Below are positions 25,206 through 33,783 of a DNA stretch of 34,421 nt, in pieces. The DNA lies in NCBI GenBank assembly GCA_937859835.1, contig CALMAN010000120.1, positions 1 through 34,421 on the forward strand, in the 5' to 3' direction. This DNA comes from an uncultured Acidipila sp. (GTDB lineage: Bacteria > Acidobacteriota > Terriglobia > Terriglobales > Acidobacteriaceae). The position numbers were made by a program, and so were the translations under genes. Positions within the stretch are counted from its first letter, which is position 1. The number at the start of each line of letters is the position of its first letter. Below the pieces are notes generated by a model. It saw only the letters and a list, made by a program, of their open reading frames with translations. It ran no database searches and was not told where the DNA came from.

Positions 25206-26765
25206 TTATACCGCGTGCCAGCTGCGGTTGTCCTTGGCGAGCAGCTCGTCGGCGCTTTTTGGTCCCCAGCTGCCGCTGGCGTAGTTTGGAAAGTCGGTCG
25301 GCGGATGCTCGGCCCAGGTTTGGAGCAGGGGCGTGTACAAGGCCCAGGCGATCTCCACTGCTTCGCGATGCGAAAACAAGGTCGCGTCGCCCAGCATGGC
25401 ATCGAGCAGCAATCGCTCGTAGCCATTCGCGGTGTACTTGCCAAACGCGTCGACGTAATTAAAGCGCGACTGCACCGGGCAAATGGTTGTGTCCGGGGTT
25501 GGAAGCTTGTTGCCGAAGATAAAGGTGATTCCTTCGTCGGGCTGGATGCGAATACGGATCTGGTCGGTCGGGATCCCTGCGCACGGGCCATCCTTGGCGC
25601 CGGTGAAAATCTGCTTGGCCGGCGGTTTCAACGCGATCACGATCTCGGTCACTCGCTTCCCCAGGCGCTTGCCGGCGCGCACGTAGAACGGCACGCCCTT
25701 CCAGCGCGGGGTATCGATGGACAGCTTGACGGCGGCAAAGGTTTCGGTGACCGAGTGGGGATCGACGCGGTCTTCTTCGCGGTACGCTTTGGCTGCTTCG
25801 GTTCCGCCCTTGCCGTCGCTCACCTGGCCCGGGCCATACTGGCCGCGCACAGCGGTGTCGGTCGTCAGCGGCTGGATGGCTTGAAAGACCTTCGTTTTTT
25901 CCTCGAGAATGCCCTGCGCCGCATAGGTTGCGGGCGGCTCCATCGCCACAAAGGAAAGCATCTCCATCATGTGGTTTTGCAGGATGTCGCGGGAAGCACC
26001 CGCCTTCTCGTAGAAAGGGCCGCGGCCTTCGATGCCGATCGATTCGGCAGCCGTGATCTGGATGTTGTCGATGTACTGGCCGTTCCAGATGGGTTCAAAC
26101 AGCGCGTTGGCAAAGCGGAACACCAGGATGTTCTGCACCGTCTCCTTGCCGAGGTAGTGATCGATGCGGAAAGTCTGGTCCTCGGCAAACACCTTGGCCA
26201 CCGCGTCGTTCAACGCCCGCGCGGAATCGAGGTCGTGCCCGAAAGGCTTCTCGATCACGACCCGCACCGTGGCGTCTTTGTCTTCCCGGTTCATGCCCTG
26301 TTCGCCAAGCTTGTCGACGATTTCTTCAAAGTACTCAGGCGCGACCGCGAGGTAGAAAAGGCGGTTTCCCTTGGTTCCCTTGTTCTTGTCAATGCCGGCG
26401 AGCGTTTCCTTGAGCTTCGCGTAGCCGGCGGAGTCGTCGAAGTTCGTGGTGAAGTAGCTGACCTGCTTCAGGAACTCATCCAGCTTTGGGTCGTCCTCCT
26501 TGGTACCGGAATCGACGATTGCTTTCTTCATGTCAGGCACAAAGGTCGCGCTCAGGTCGCGGCGCGCTACCCCCACCACGGCGAACTCCTTCGGCAGCAG
26601 GCCACTCTCCGCGAGGTGAAACAGCGCGGGCAAAAGCTTTTTCTTGGTGAGGTCTCCGGAAGCTGCAAAGATCACCATCACCAGTGGCTCGGGGGTACGA
26701 TTGGCACTGCTGGGGGTCGCTGCTTGTACTTGATCCGGGGTCATCACTGCATCGCTGTTGCTCAT
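25206..26765 (-). CDS. zwf: Glucose-6-phosphate dehydrogenase
   Basis: Oxidises glucose 6-phosphate to the lactone with NADP(+), the entry step of the oxidative pentose phosphate pathway. The 519-residue protein has IFAASGDLTKKKLLPAL (dinucleotide binding), VIEKPFGHDL, the substrate motif RIDHYLGKETVQN and KGVPFYVRAGKRL. An N-terminal extension of ~28 residues (MSNSDAVMTPDQV...) precedes the Rossmann fold. It lies 24 bp after the HAD gene and before pgl and glk, giving one operon on the minus strand. The gnd gene for the next step is not in this window. Confidence 0.97.
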   Translation of the reverse strand: MSNSDAVMTPDQVQAATPSSANRTPEPLVMVIFAASGDLTKKKLLPALFHLAESGLLPKEFAVVGVARRDLSATFVPDMKKAIVDSGTKEDDPKLDEFLKQVSYFTTNFDDSAGYAKLKETLAGIDKNKGTKGNRLFYLAVAPEYFEEIVDKLGEQGMNREDKDATVRVVIEKPFGHDLDSARALNDAVAKVFAEDQTFRIDHYLGKETVQNILVFRFANALFEPIWNGQYIDNIQITAAESIGIEGRGPFYEKAGASRDILQNHMMEMLSFVAMEPPATYAAQGILEEKTKVFQAIQPLTTDTAVRGQYGPGQVSDGKGGTEAAKAYREEDRVDPHSVTETFAAVKLSIDTPRWKGVPFYVRAGKRLGKRVTEIVIALKPPAKQIFTGAKDGPCAGIPTDQIRIRIQPDEGITFIFGNKLPTPDTTICPVQSRFNYVDAFGKYTANGYERLLLDAMLGDATLFSHREAVEIAWALYTPLLQTWAEHPPTDFPNYASGSWGPKSADELLAKDNRSWHAV

Positions 26766-26789
26766 ACGTTTCTTGCTTTCCTGGGCCTC

Positions 26790-27410
26790 TTAAAGCAGCC
26801 CTAGTGTTTGGAGCTCGGCGCGCAGAGCGGCAGAGCCGGTGTACTGGATTGCGTGGAGGCCGAGGTTTCGGGCTTCCGCTACGTTTTTCTCGCGGTCATC
26901 GATAAAGAGGATTTCAGCTGCCGGCTTTTGCAGAACTTCGATCGCCAGCCGGTACATGGCAGGGTCGGGCTTGCGCAGCCGCACATAGCCGGAACAGAAG
27001 AAGACCGACATGTACTCCTTGAGTCCGAAGCGGGCCAGGCGCATGTCGTTCAGCTCCCGCGATTCATTGTTCAGCTGGCCCATGACGACCTCCCCGCGCG
27101 TGTGGAGCTGCTGCAGCACAGGCAGGGCTGTGTCGGGGAGCAGGATGGACTGGTCCTCAATGGCCGCGCGCACGGCGGCAAGCGTGTACGGACGCGGCTC
27201 AAAAAAGAGCGTACGACTCAGGTACTGTTCGAAGTCGATTGTCCCTTTTTCCCACGCATCGTTTTCCACCTCGTGTCGCGCTTCAAAGGCATCGCGCTCA
27301 GCCTGCGACAGCCCGAACTGATCGAACACGGCTTTGCGCTCGTTGTGATCCCAGCCATTGGTGAGAAGCACGCCGCCTGTGTCCCACAGCACTGTGCCGA
27401 ACTTGCCCAT
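26790..27410 (-). CDS. HAD-superfamily hydrolase, YihX-like
   Basis: A 206-residue HAD protein from ATG 27410 (MGKFGTVLWDTGGVLL), with AAGG six bases upstream; the frame stays open to 27710 without family sequence. Motif I reads DTGGVL: the nucleophile Asp is present, but the usual second Asp (DxD) is Gly. This is also seen in the DxG form of YihX, an alpha-glucose-1-phosphatase of E. coli. KPDPAMYRLAIEVL and ILFIDDREKNVAEARNLGLHAI give motifs III and IV. It is the first gene of the HAD-zwf-pgl-glk unit, so a hexose phosphate is a sensible but unproven substrate. Confidence 0.88.
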   Translation of the reverse strand: MGKFGTVLWDTGGVLLTNGWDHNERKAVFDQFGLSQAERDAFEARHEVENDAWEKGTIDFEQYLSRTLFFEPRPYTLAAVRAAIEDQSILLPDTALPVLQQLHTRGEVVMGQLNNESRELNDMRLARFGLKEYMSVFFCSGYVRLRKPDPAMYRLAIEVLQKPAAEILFIDDREKNVAEARNLGLHAIQYTGSAALRAELQTLGLL

Positions 27411-27897
27411 CGAGGCCTTGGATGCACGGGAAGCACGGGAAGTACAGCAAGGAGCGAGTGCGAACGTGGCTGCGCGCGCAGGCAGCTGCGCGCGGACCCT
27501 GCGCAGAGATCGGGAGTGTGAAGAGCTACAGGGTCGGTATGCCTGGCCGCTGCGCCTGGTTAGAGCCTGCCTGTTAGCGCCTGCTCGTTGTGCCCGGAAG
27601 GCCAAGACGCTCCGAGCGAGCCACCACTCATCCAGCTCGGGAACAGCTTGAAACAAGTGTCTGAGGCGACCCATGCCTGCCGAGAAGCTGGAAGGGAGCA
27701 GGTGCGGCACGCACGCAACCTGCCGGAACGTGCCGTCACTCAGAACAGCAGCTCACCAGACGCGTTGTGGATGGCGCCGCGCCCCCCCCTGCTTCTGCAC
27801 AGGGGAAGCGCAGCTCCAAGCCTTCCTCAGGTCATGCCTCGAGTCGAACCTCGAGTCCAGCCTCGAGTCCAGCCTCAGGTCCAGGTGCGAGCTGGCC
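27411..27897. other. Intergenic region between HAD operon and transketolase
   Basis: A 487-bp stretch without a supportable gene; translated frames are low-complexity and lack family matches. It should hold the promoter of the HAD-zwf-pgl-glk operon and the 3' end of the tkt message. It includes an 8-bp inverted repeat GCGCGCAG/CTGCGCGC (27474-27493) and five tandem 12-bp units (27825-27884). No tRNA-like TψC motif was found. Confidence 0.6.
27825..27884. repeat. Five tandem 12-bp repeats downstream of tkt
   Basis: Five adjacent units read CCTCAGGTCATG, CCTCGAGTCGAA, CCTCGAGTCCAG twice, and CCTCAGGTCCAG. They end 13 bp before the transketolase stop codon on the plus-strand map, so they lie in its 3' flank. 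The outer units are more diverged than the inner ones, as expected of an array that grew by duplication. Confidence 0.85.
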
Positions 27898-29958
27898 TTA
27901 GTTGTCGTTCACGCCCGCAAGGGCCGGGGTTTCCCGGCCGGCGCCGGCAAGCAGTGCCTTGGCCCGGGCGGTGATGTTGTCTACGCCAAAGCCCAGCTTT
28001 TCCAGGGCAAGCGTGCCGGGCGCCGAAGCGCCAAAGCGATCGAGCCCAATCACGTCGCCGTGACGGCCGACCCACTTCCACCAGCCCAGCGTCGCGCCCG
28101 CTTCCACGGCCAGCTTGGGTACGTGGTTCGGGAGCACTTCCAGCTTGTAGCTTTCGGGCTGCCGCTCAAACAGCTGCCAGCTGGGCATGGAGATGATCCG
28201 GGCGCTGATGCCTTCCTTTTTCAGCTCGGCTGCCGCCTTGACGATCTGCCACACTTCCGCGCCGGTAGACAGCATCAGCAGGTCGGGCTGCTCCGATCCC
28301 TTATCAAGGACGTAGGCGCCTCGCTTGACGCTCTCGTAAACATCCACCTTGGACGGATCGATGAGCGGCAGGTCCTGGCGTGAAAGGGCCATGAAGCTGG
28401 TTTCGCGCATTTCGAGAGCCAAGCGCCACGCAGCCGCTGTTTCGTTCGCATCTGCCGGCCGGAAGTCGATCAGGTGCGGCACGGCGCGCAGCATGGTCAG
28501 CTGGTCGATGGGCTGGTGGGTCGGGCCGTCCTCGCCGAGGCCGATCGAATCGTGCGTGTACACATAGATCGCGTGGAGATGCATGAGGGCGGCAAGACGG
28601 ATCGCAGGCTTTGCGTAATCGGAAAAGGTGAAAAAGGTCGAGGCGTAGGGAATCAAACCGCCGTGGGCAGCCATTCCGTTCACCGCCGCGTGCATGGCAA
28701 ACTCGCGTACCCCGAAAAACACGTTCCGCCCGGCTGCATCGACGTGGAAGTTGCCGGATTTCTTGAGGATGGTCTTGGTGGATTCGGTCAGGTCCGCGGC
28801 GCCGCCGAACAACTCCGGCACCACGTCGGCAAAGGCGTTCATCACCGCCCCGCCGGCGCTGCGCGTCGCCATCGGTTTCGAGTCCGCCGGGAAGCTCGGC
28901 AGCGACGTTTCCCAGCCCTCTTCGAGCTTGCCGGCCTCGCAACGCTCATACTGCGCAGCCAGCTCCGGGAACTCGCCCTTGTATTTGGCGAACAGGTCGT
29001 CCCACTCCTGCTCGTACTTGGCGCCCTTGTCCACAATCTGCAGCCAGTTCTTGCCTGCTTCTTCGGGCACGTAGAAGGTCTTGTCCTCGGGCCAGCCAAG
29101 CGTCCGCTTGGTTTCCTTCACGTTCTTTTCGCCAAGCGGCGCCCCATGCGCTTTGCTTGTTCCCGCGGCGGGCGAGCCGTAGCCGATAATCGTGCGCACC
29201 GCGATCAGCGAAGGCTTGTCGGTCACGGCCTTGGCTTCATCGATCGCCTTTGATAGCGCGTCCAGGTCATTGCCGTCCGCGACCGTCTGCACGTGCCAGT
29301 GATAGGCCCGGAAACGTGCCTGCACATCCTCGGTAAAGGAAAGGTCGGTTGGCCCGTCGAGTGAGATCAGGTTGTCGTCGTACAAGAAGATCAGCTTGCC
29401 CAGGCCCAGGGTGCCGGCCAGCGAGGCCGCTTCGTGCGAGATCCCTTCCATCAGATCCCCGTCACCGCACAGGCCGTAGGTAAAGTGCTCCACCACGGGA
29501 AGCCCGGGCTTGTTGTACACAGCGGCGAGATGCTTTTCAGCCATGGCCATGCCGACCGCCATCGCGAAGCCCTGGCCGAGCGGCCCGGTGGTCACCTCGA
29601 CGCCGTCGGTTTCGCCAAACTCGGGATGCCCCGGAGTCTTCGAACCCCACTGCCGGAACTGCTCGAGATCCTCGAGCGACAGGTCGTAGCCGGACAGGTG
29701 CAGCGCGCCGTACAGCATGGCCGAAGCGTGCCCGTTCGAGAGCACAAAGCGGTCGCGATTGGACCACTTGGAGTGCTTGGGATTGTGGCGCATGTACTTG
29801 TTGAAGAGCAGGTACACGATCGGGGAGTCGCCCAGAGGCGCGCCCGGATGGCCGCTGTTGGCTTTCTCGACCGCGTCGACCGCGAGAAAGCGGAGGGTGT
29901 TGATGGAAAGCAGGTCGAGATCAGGCTTGGGCTTGGAACCGTTCTGGGCGTCGCTCAT
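27898..29958 (-). CDS. tkt: Transketolase
   Basis: A thiamine-diphosphate enzyme moving two-carbon units between sugar phosphates in the non-oxidative pentose phosphate pathway. The 686-residue protein has the usual landmarks. These are [20 protein letters not shown] at the start, [32 protein letters not shown], the ThDP motif [18 protein letters not shown], and [20 protein letters not shown] with [19 protein letters not shown] in the pyrimidine-binding half. [13 protein letters not shown] leads the C-terminal domain. The Shine-Dalgarno is weak. It sits between the GH15 gene (143 bp upstream) and the zwf operon. Confidence 0.97.
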   Translation of the reverse strand: MSDAQNGSKPKPDLDLLSINTLRFLAVDAVEKANSGHPGAPLGDSPIVYLLFNKYMRHNPKHSKWSNRDRFVLSNGHASAMLYGALHLSGYDLSLEDLEQFRQWGSKTPGHPEFGETDGVEVTTGPLGQGFAMAVGMAMAEKHLAAVYNKPGLPVVEHFTYGLCGDGDLMEGISHEAASLAGTLGLGKLIFLYDDNLISLDGPTDLSFTEDVQARFRAYHWHVQTVADGNDLDALSKAIDEAKAVTDKPSLIAVRTIIGYGSPAAGTSKAHGAPLGEKNVKETKRTLGWPEDKTFYVPEEAGKNWLQIVDKGAKYEQEWDDLFAKYKGEFPELAAQYERCEAGKLEEGWETSLPSFPADSKPMATRSAGGAVMNAFADVVPELFGGAADLTESTKTILKKSGNFHVDAAGRNVFFGVREFAMHAAVNGMAAHGGLIPYASTFFTFSDYAKPAIRLAALMHLHAIYVYTHDSIGLGEDGPTHQPIDQLTMLRAVPHLIDFRPADANETAAAWRLALEMRETSFMALSRQDLPLIDPSKVDVYESVKRGAYVLDKGSEQPDLLMLSTGAEVWQIVKAAAELKKEGISARIISMPSWQLFERQPESYKLEVLPNHVPKLAVEAGATLGWWKWVGRHGDVIGLDRFGASAPGTLALEKLGFGVDNITARAKALLAGAGRETPALAGVNDN

Positions 29959-30101
29959 GGTATTGGGAGTCTTTCTTTGGGGTGGGGGTTAGCCGTCGCT
30001 CTCATCATAGCCTCTCGGAGGGAGGCATTTCCGTGCTGCGCCCCTGCTGCGCCAGGGTAGCTCCGGGACTGGACCGGGACTACACGGCGACGACACGGCG
30101 G

Positions 30102-32594
30102 CTACACGGCGGGGCTGCCGGCGATCACGGCCGGCTCAGGCTGCCCGGTCACCTGCACGCAGAAGTTTCGCCCTTCCCAGTGCTTTGTGACCGTCCAGTA
30201 CATGGTGAAAACGAGCGTCCCCGGCGTCGGGGCTGGGACGTCCGCAGCCGACCCGGCCGCGCCAAAAGAGCGGGAACACACGGTCCGCTGGGTCTGCCAG
30301 CCGTCGGTGGTGTAGCGCAGCTCAAAGGGGTTGGCAGACAGGATGCGCAGCGTCTTGCCGGCTTCCATCGACTGGATGGGGCGGCGCAGCTTCCAGATTT
30401 CGTAAGGGCTTGCCCGGGGCCCGTCTCCGTACCGGGCAGCCACGGCATCAATCCGGTCGAACACCCGCCCGTCGCAGGCCGAGCGCACCAGCTTCAGATA
30501 CTCGGCATGCGCCCACACGAGCGGCATGGCCGAGCCGGCCGGGTCGCCCAGCACCACCGGACCAGCGGTCGTGTTCAGTGCGGTCCGCTTGTCCCAGATC
30601 TGTTCGGGCAGCATGCCTCCGGGTGAGGCGAACCCTTCCATGGCGGCGATGAAAGACCTCACGCTGCGCCCGGCGGCCAGCTCGTAGTGGGCGCGCTCGC
30701 CGGTCAGCAGAGGCCACGCCCGACCCTCACCATGGGTGAGAAAGGGGCCGCCGCCTTCCTGCTCGCCATAGCCGTCGCCGTTGTACCGCCGCCAGCATGG
30801 GCCCTGGGGCGCCGAAACTCGTAGCATACGGTCGACCACCTTCAAGGAATCGGCAATCAACGGGTCGTCGGCCCGGCGCACGCCGTAGCGCACCAGCTCC
30901 AGAAAGCCCGCGTCCACAATGGAGTTCGCTGGAAACTCGTTCTGTTGCCAGGGGGCGCGATTGTTCAGCCGGATGTTGCCCGGCCCGATCTCGGGGTTGT
31001 ACCAGGGCTCGCCGGGCGCGGGCGGCTGGATGCGGATGTAGTGGCGCTTGATCTCCGGATGCAGCACCCCGTCGTTGGTCACGGTCCAGTCTTCGATATG
31101 CGCCTGGATCCAGTCGGCGTGCTCGTTCAAAAAGGAGCCGAGCTCGGGCTCTCCGTGGGCGGTGGCGATCTCGGCCGCGCAGCACAAGGCACTGACCACG
31201 GCAGCAAGGGTCGACGGCGAATAGCCGGCGTTTTCTTCCCATCGCTCCTGCTGGGTCACGGGTGCAGACCGGACCAGAAAGCCCGCGGCGCGGGAGACAA
31301 ACGGGAACACATCAAAGCTGCCGAGCCCGCCAGCCTTCCATAGCCGCCAGGCCAGGATGATGGGAAACGCCACTTCGTCAAGCTGTATGCCGGTCCAGTA
31401 CGGGGTGCCGTTTACCCAAAAGTTCTGGGCAAAGCCGCCATCGGCTTTTTGGGTGCAAGCCAGGTAAACGAGCGCGCGCAATGCGGTTTCGACCCGTCCC
31501 AGGGCCAGCATGGCGCTCGCGGACTGGACCATATCGCGCGTCCATACCAGGTGGTAGCCGCCCAGGTCGTCGTCGCCTTTGGCATAGCCCCACGGAATGG
31601 AAAGCGAGGCGATAAAGGCGCCCGAGTAGGTTTTGTCCTCGTGCATCAGCACGACCTTCTGGCTGGTGCGGAGCAGGCGGCCGCCATCGCCGGTGTGCGT
31701 GCTCAACTCGGTGGGCAACTGCACCCGCTCCCACTGGCGCACGTAACGCTGCAGCATGGGCTCAAACGGGGAAGCGAGCGAACTCATGGTGGCGTACAGC
31801 GCGGCGTGGTAGCTGTCGCCAAAGCCGATGGCCAGAACAAACTCGCGGGTCTTCTCGTTCACCGCCGTGGCATGGCCGAGATCGACTTCTCCCATGACCG
31901 CGACGTTGCCGTCGGTGGCCGAACCGTACTCCCAGTGCATGCGGAAGTCGTGCTTCAGGTCCTGCCAGCCGTCGCTGGTGCCCACAAAGCCGCACGAAGC
32001 GCGCGAGAAACCACAGTCCACCGCCAAGGCCAGGTTGTCCCCGTCGCGCCAGGCTAGCAGGGCGCGCGTCCCGGCTACGTCTACCACGCGCGCCGAGTTG
32101 TGCGCGCCGCCCCCGGCCAGGTGCGGCGAAAGCAGGGCGTACAGGTGCAGCCGCGCGAGCAGGCGAGGCTCGGCCTCCACCCGGACGCGCACCAGCACCA
32201 CCGACGCATGGGGGTCGCAGATCGTGTCTTTGGTGAGGGTGTACCTGCCCCCAGGGTCGCTGTTGATCTGCCGGGAAGCCGGGGCGGACGGATCGACATA
32301 GGAGAACTTGCGATCCATGTCGCGCTTTTCTTCATGGAAAAAGCTCTCGCCGTCGGTGACCAGGAACTCCATGTCGCGGGTCTGCGGGCGATCAATGGTG
32401 GGGTAGTAAATTTCGTTCAGGATGCCGTGCGAGGTTGTGAACCAAACCTTGGCCGAGGCCGAGTAGGCCGTGCCCACGCTGTCTTTTATGCTCGAAGTCC
32501 AGCGGCCGGGCAGGCCGGGAGCCCCCGGCGCCTCGCCTCCTTGCGATAGCCAAAGGTATTCCGGTGAGAGCGCAAGGCTCGATGAGTCACTCAT
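30102..32594 (-). CDS. GH15 glucoamylase (glucan alpha-1,4-glucosidase)
   Basis: Releases glucose from the non-reducing ends of starch- or glycogen-like alpha-glucans. I start it at ATG 32594 (MSDSSSLALSPEY), with AGGAG seven bases upstream; the Met at 32615 and the open frame to 32840 are less likely. The 830 residues comprise an N-terminal beta-sandwich of the glucodextranase type (about 30-285, SAKVWFTTSHGILNEIYYPT) and an (alpha/alpha)6 catalytic barrel. Catalytic-site landmarks are WTRDMVQSASAM (351-362), Glu453/Glu454 in RWEENAGYSPSTLA, and Glu664 in GMLPEQIWD. A C-terminal beta domain follows (~700-830). No signal peptide is seen, so it probably acts on internal glycogen-like polymer. 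It lies ahead of tkt, on the same strand. Confidence 0.92.
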   Translation of the reverse strand: MSDSSSLALSPEYLWLSQGGEAPGAPGLPGRWTSSIKDSVGTAYSASAKVWFTTSHGILNEIYYPTIDRPQTRDMEFLVTDGESFFHEEKRDMDRKFSYVDPSAPASRQINSDPGGRYTLTKDTICDPHASVVLVRVRVEAEPRLLARLHLYALLSPHLAGGGAHNSARVVDVAGTRALLAWRDGDNLALAVDCGFSRASCGFVGTSDGWQDLKHDFRMHWEYGSATDGNVAVMGEVDLGHATAVNEKTREFVLAIGFGDSYHAALYATMSSLASPFEPMLQRYVRQWERVQLPTELSTHTGDGGRLLRTSQKVVLMHEDKTYSGAFIASLSIPWGYAKGDDDLGGYHLVWTRDMVQSASAMLALGRVETALRALVYLACTQKADGGFAQNFWVNGTPYWTGIQLDEVAFPIILAWRLWKAGGLGSFDVFPFVSRAAGFLVRSAPVTQQERWEENAGYSPSTLAAVVSALCCAAEIATAHGEPELGSFLNEHADWIQAHIEDWTVTNDGVLHPEIKRHYIRIQPPAPGEPWYNPEIGPGNIRLNNRAPWQQNEFPANSIVDAGFLELVRYGVRRADDPLIADSLKVVDRMLRVSAPQGPCWRRYNGDGYGEQEGGGPFLTHGEGRAWPLLTGERAHYELAAGRSVRSFIAAMEGFASPGGMLPEQIWDKRTALNTTAGPVVLGDPAGSAMPLVWAHAEYLKLVRSACDGRVFDRIDAVAARYGDGPRASPYEIWKLRRPIQSMEAGKTLRILSANPFELRYTTDGWQTQRTVCSRSFGAAGSAADVPAPTPGTLVFTMYWTVTKHWEGRNFCVQVTGQPEPAVIAGSPAV

Positions 32595-32903
32595 GGGGAG
32601 CTCCTGTGCGGACATAGTACCGTTTCCGGTTGAGGGGAACAGAAACGCGAGTAACCATTGAAGGGAGGTGAAAACAGGGCCGGCGGGACAACAAACGCTG
32701 CTCGGCTGCCCAAGCGGGCCGATGCCATTACAAAGGTTTTCTCCCCGGTCTTTTTTTCCTTTCCGCCGCGGCGTAGACTGCGTTTCGCGGGCGTTTCGGC
32801 GCCCGGGGGCTGCTCTGAGTACAGCGTGCCGTGCAGCCACAGTTCCGTACGCTTTTGCCGTAAAGGGTAGTTTCGTAAAGGGTAGTTTCGTAAAGGTAGT
32901 TCT
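32595..32903. promoter_or_regulatory. Divergent promoter region, GH15 and TPR genes
   Basis: A 309-bp region that must hold the promoters for both divergent genes. I see no strong -35/-10 pair. It contains a T-rich patch (CTTTTTTTCC near 32755), a short CGGGCG/CGCCCG inverted repeat, and at its right end a 15-bp tandem repeat. Open frames crossing it are not protein-like. Confidence 0.5.
32860..32903 (+). repeat. Tandemly repeated Shine-Dalgarno unit before the TPR gene
   Basis: GTAAAGGGTAGTTTC occurs twice exactly (32860-32874, 32875-32889). A third, slightly shortened copy GTAAAGGTAGTTCT (32890-32903) runs into the ATG. Each copy contains an AAAGG ribosome-binding core; the last is eight bases before the start. 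Copy-number changes would alter the leader and could tune translation. Confidence 0.9.
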
Positions 32904-33695
32904 ATGCTGCCGGTTTCAAGCCTTTGCTCGCGCGTCCTCGCCCTGGTCCTCCTTGCGGCCCTGTTCGGAGCCGGACGAGCCTCGGCGCAGTCGCCCTCCT
33001 CCATGCCTGTTGCTTCCCTGCCGGCCGCCCGGGAGCTCGCGGGCCCGGCTTTGCCCCGCACAGAAGTGGCCGGCGACACGTTGATGGCACGGGGCCGCTA
33101 CCTGGCCGCCATGGAGGTGTTCAGCCAGCTGCAGCCAAAAACGGCTGCCGTCTATAACAAGCTCGGCATCGCGTGCGAGCACATGAGGATGGAACCCGAG
33201 GCCAGGCTTGACTTCGAAAAGGCCGTGCAGCAGGATCCGCGCTTTGCCGAGGCCTACAACAACCTGGGCACGCTGTACCACAGCGAAAAGGACTACAGGC
33301 ACGCCGAAAAGTTCTACAAGAAGGCCATCCGGCTCGACCCCAGAAACGCGATCGTCGAAGAAAACCTGGGCACCCTCTACTACGCGCGCGGCAAGTTCGA
33401 CAAGGGCGACCAGGCCTACCGGCGCGCACTCGCGATTGACCCCGATGCGCTGAAGCAGGCCGCCGAGCACAGCATTGCCGCCGCCACGGATGCCAAGGGG
33501 ATGGCGGCGCTCAACTTCCACGTGGCCCGGGCTTTTGCCCAGGCGGGCAACAACGAGCTGGCCCTTGCTTATCTGCAAAAGGCGGTGCTCGAAGGTTTCA
33601 AGGACCGGAAGCAACTTCTTGAAGACCCGGATTTTGCGGGACTGCGGAAGGCACCCGGCTTCAGCGAACTCCTGGCCGACCTGGCCCGCAACTAG
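32904..33695 (+). CDS. Exported TPR-repeat protein
   Basis: A 263-residue protein with an N-terminal signal peptide (Leu/Ala core, then ASAQS near residue 28), so periplasmic. Three clear TPR units follow: AAVYNKLGIACEHMRMEPEA, AEAYNNLGTLYHSEKDYRHA and VEENLGTLYYARGKFDKGDQ, at about 81-182. Two more diverged helical pairs (ALNFHVARAFAQAGNNELAL and the DPDFAGLRKAPGF segment) follow to the end. TPRs mediate protein-protein contacts; partner and role are unknown. The start is set by the last of three repeated ribosome-binding cores. It converges on the glycoamylase-like gene. Confidence 0.9.
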   Translation: MLPVSSLCSRVLALVLLAALFGAGRASAQSPSSMPVASLPAARELAGPALPRTEVAGDTLMARGRYLAAMEVFSQLQPKTAAVYNKLGIACEHMRMEPEARLDFEKAVQQDPRFAEAYNNLGTLYHSEKDYRHAEKFYKKAIRLDPRNAIVEENLGTLYYARGKFDKGDQAYRRALAIDPDALKQAAEHSIAAATDAKGMAALNFHVARAFAQAGNNELALAYLQKAVLEGFKDRKQLLEDPDFAGLRKAPGFSELLADLARN

Positions 33696-33715
33696 CCCCA
33701 CCTCCGGCGCACCCT

Positions 33716-33754
33716 AAAAAAACGTCCAGCGTGCGGGGAGAAGCTTCACTCCCC
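33716..33754 (-). terminator. Possible terminator of the glycoamylase-like gene
   Basis: Read on the minus strand, a GGGGAG/CTCCCC stem with an eight-base loop (33754-33735) is followed, after 12 bases, by seven T (33722-33716). The distance from stem to T-run is longer than usual, so the call is tentative. It lies between the two convergent genes. Confidence 0.45.
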
Positions 33755-33783
33755 TTCGCCGTTTGACCAACGCGATCAAGCAC

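Noticed and set aside
25215-26804. A 529-codon open frame on the plus strand opposite zwf
   Set aside because: Antisense shadow of zwf, which has complete family motifs; no signature and no ribosome-binding site.
27411-27897. Possible tRNA or structured RNA in the longest gap
   Set aside because: No GTTCRANNC-type arm, no cloverleaf pairing and no T-rich terminator were found; only short GC-rich hairpins.
27673-28383. Plus-strand frame across the 12-bp repeats and the end of tkt
   Set aside because: It mostly overlaps the transketolase coding region in antisense, and the repeat part translates to a LESS/LESN-like low-complexity string.
32668-33084. GTG-initiated frame behind a GGGAGG sequence upstream of the TPR gene
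   Set aside because: It overlaps the TPR gene start in another frame and has an arginine/proline-rich translation with no family resemblance; the GGGAGG is probably chance.
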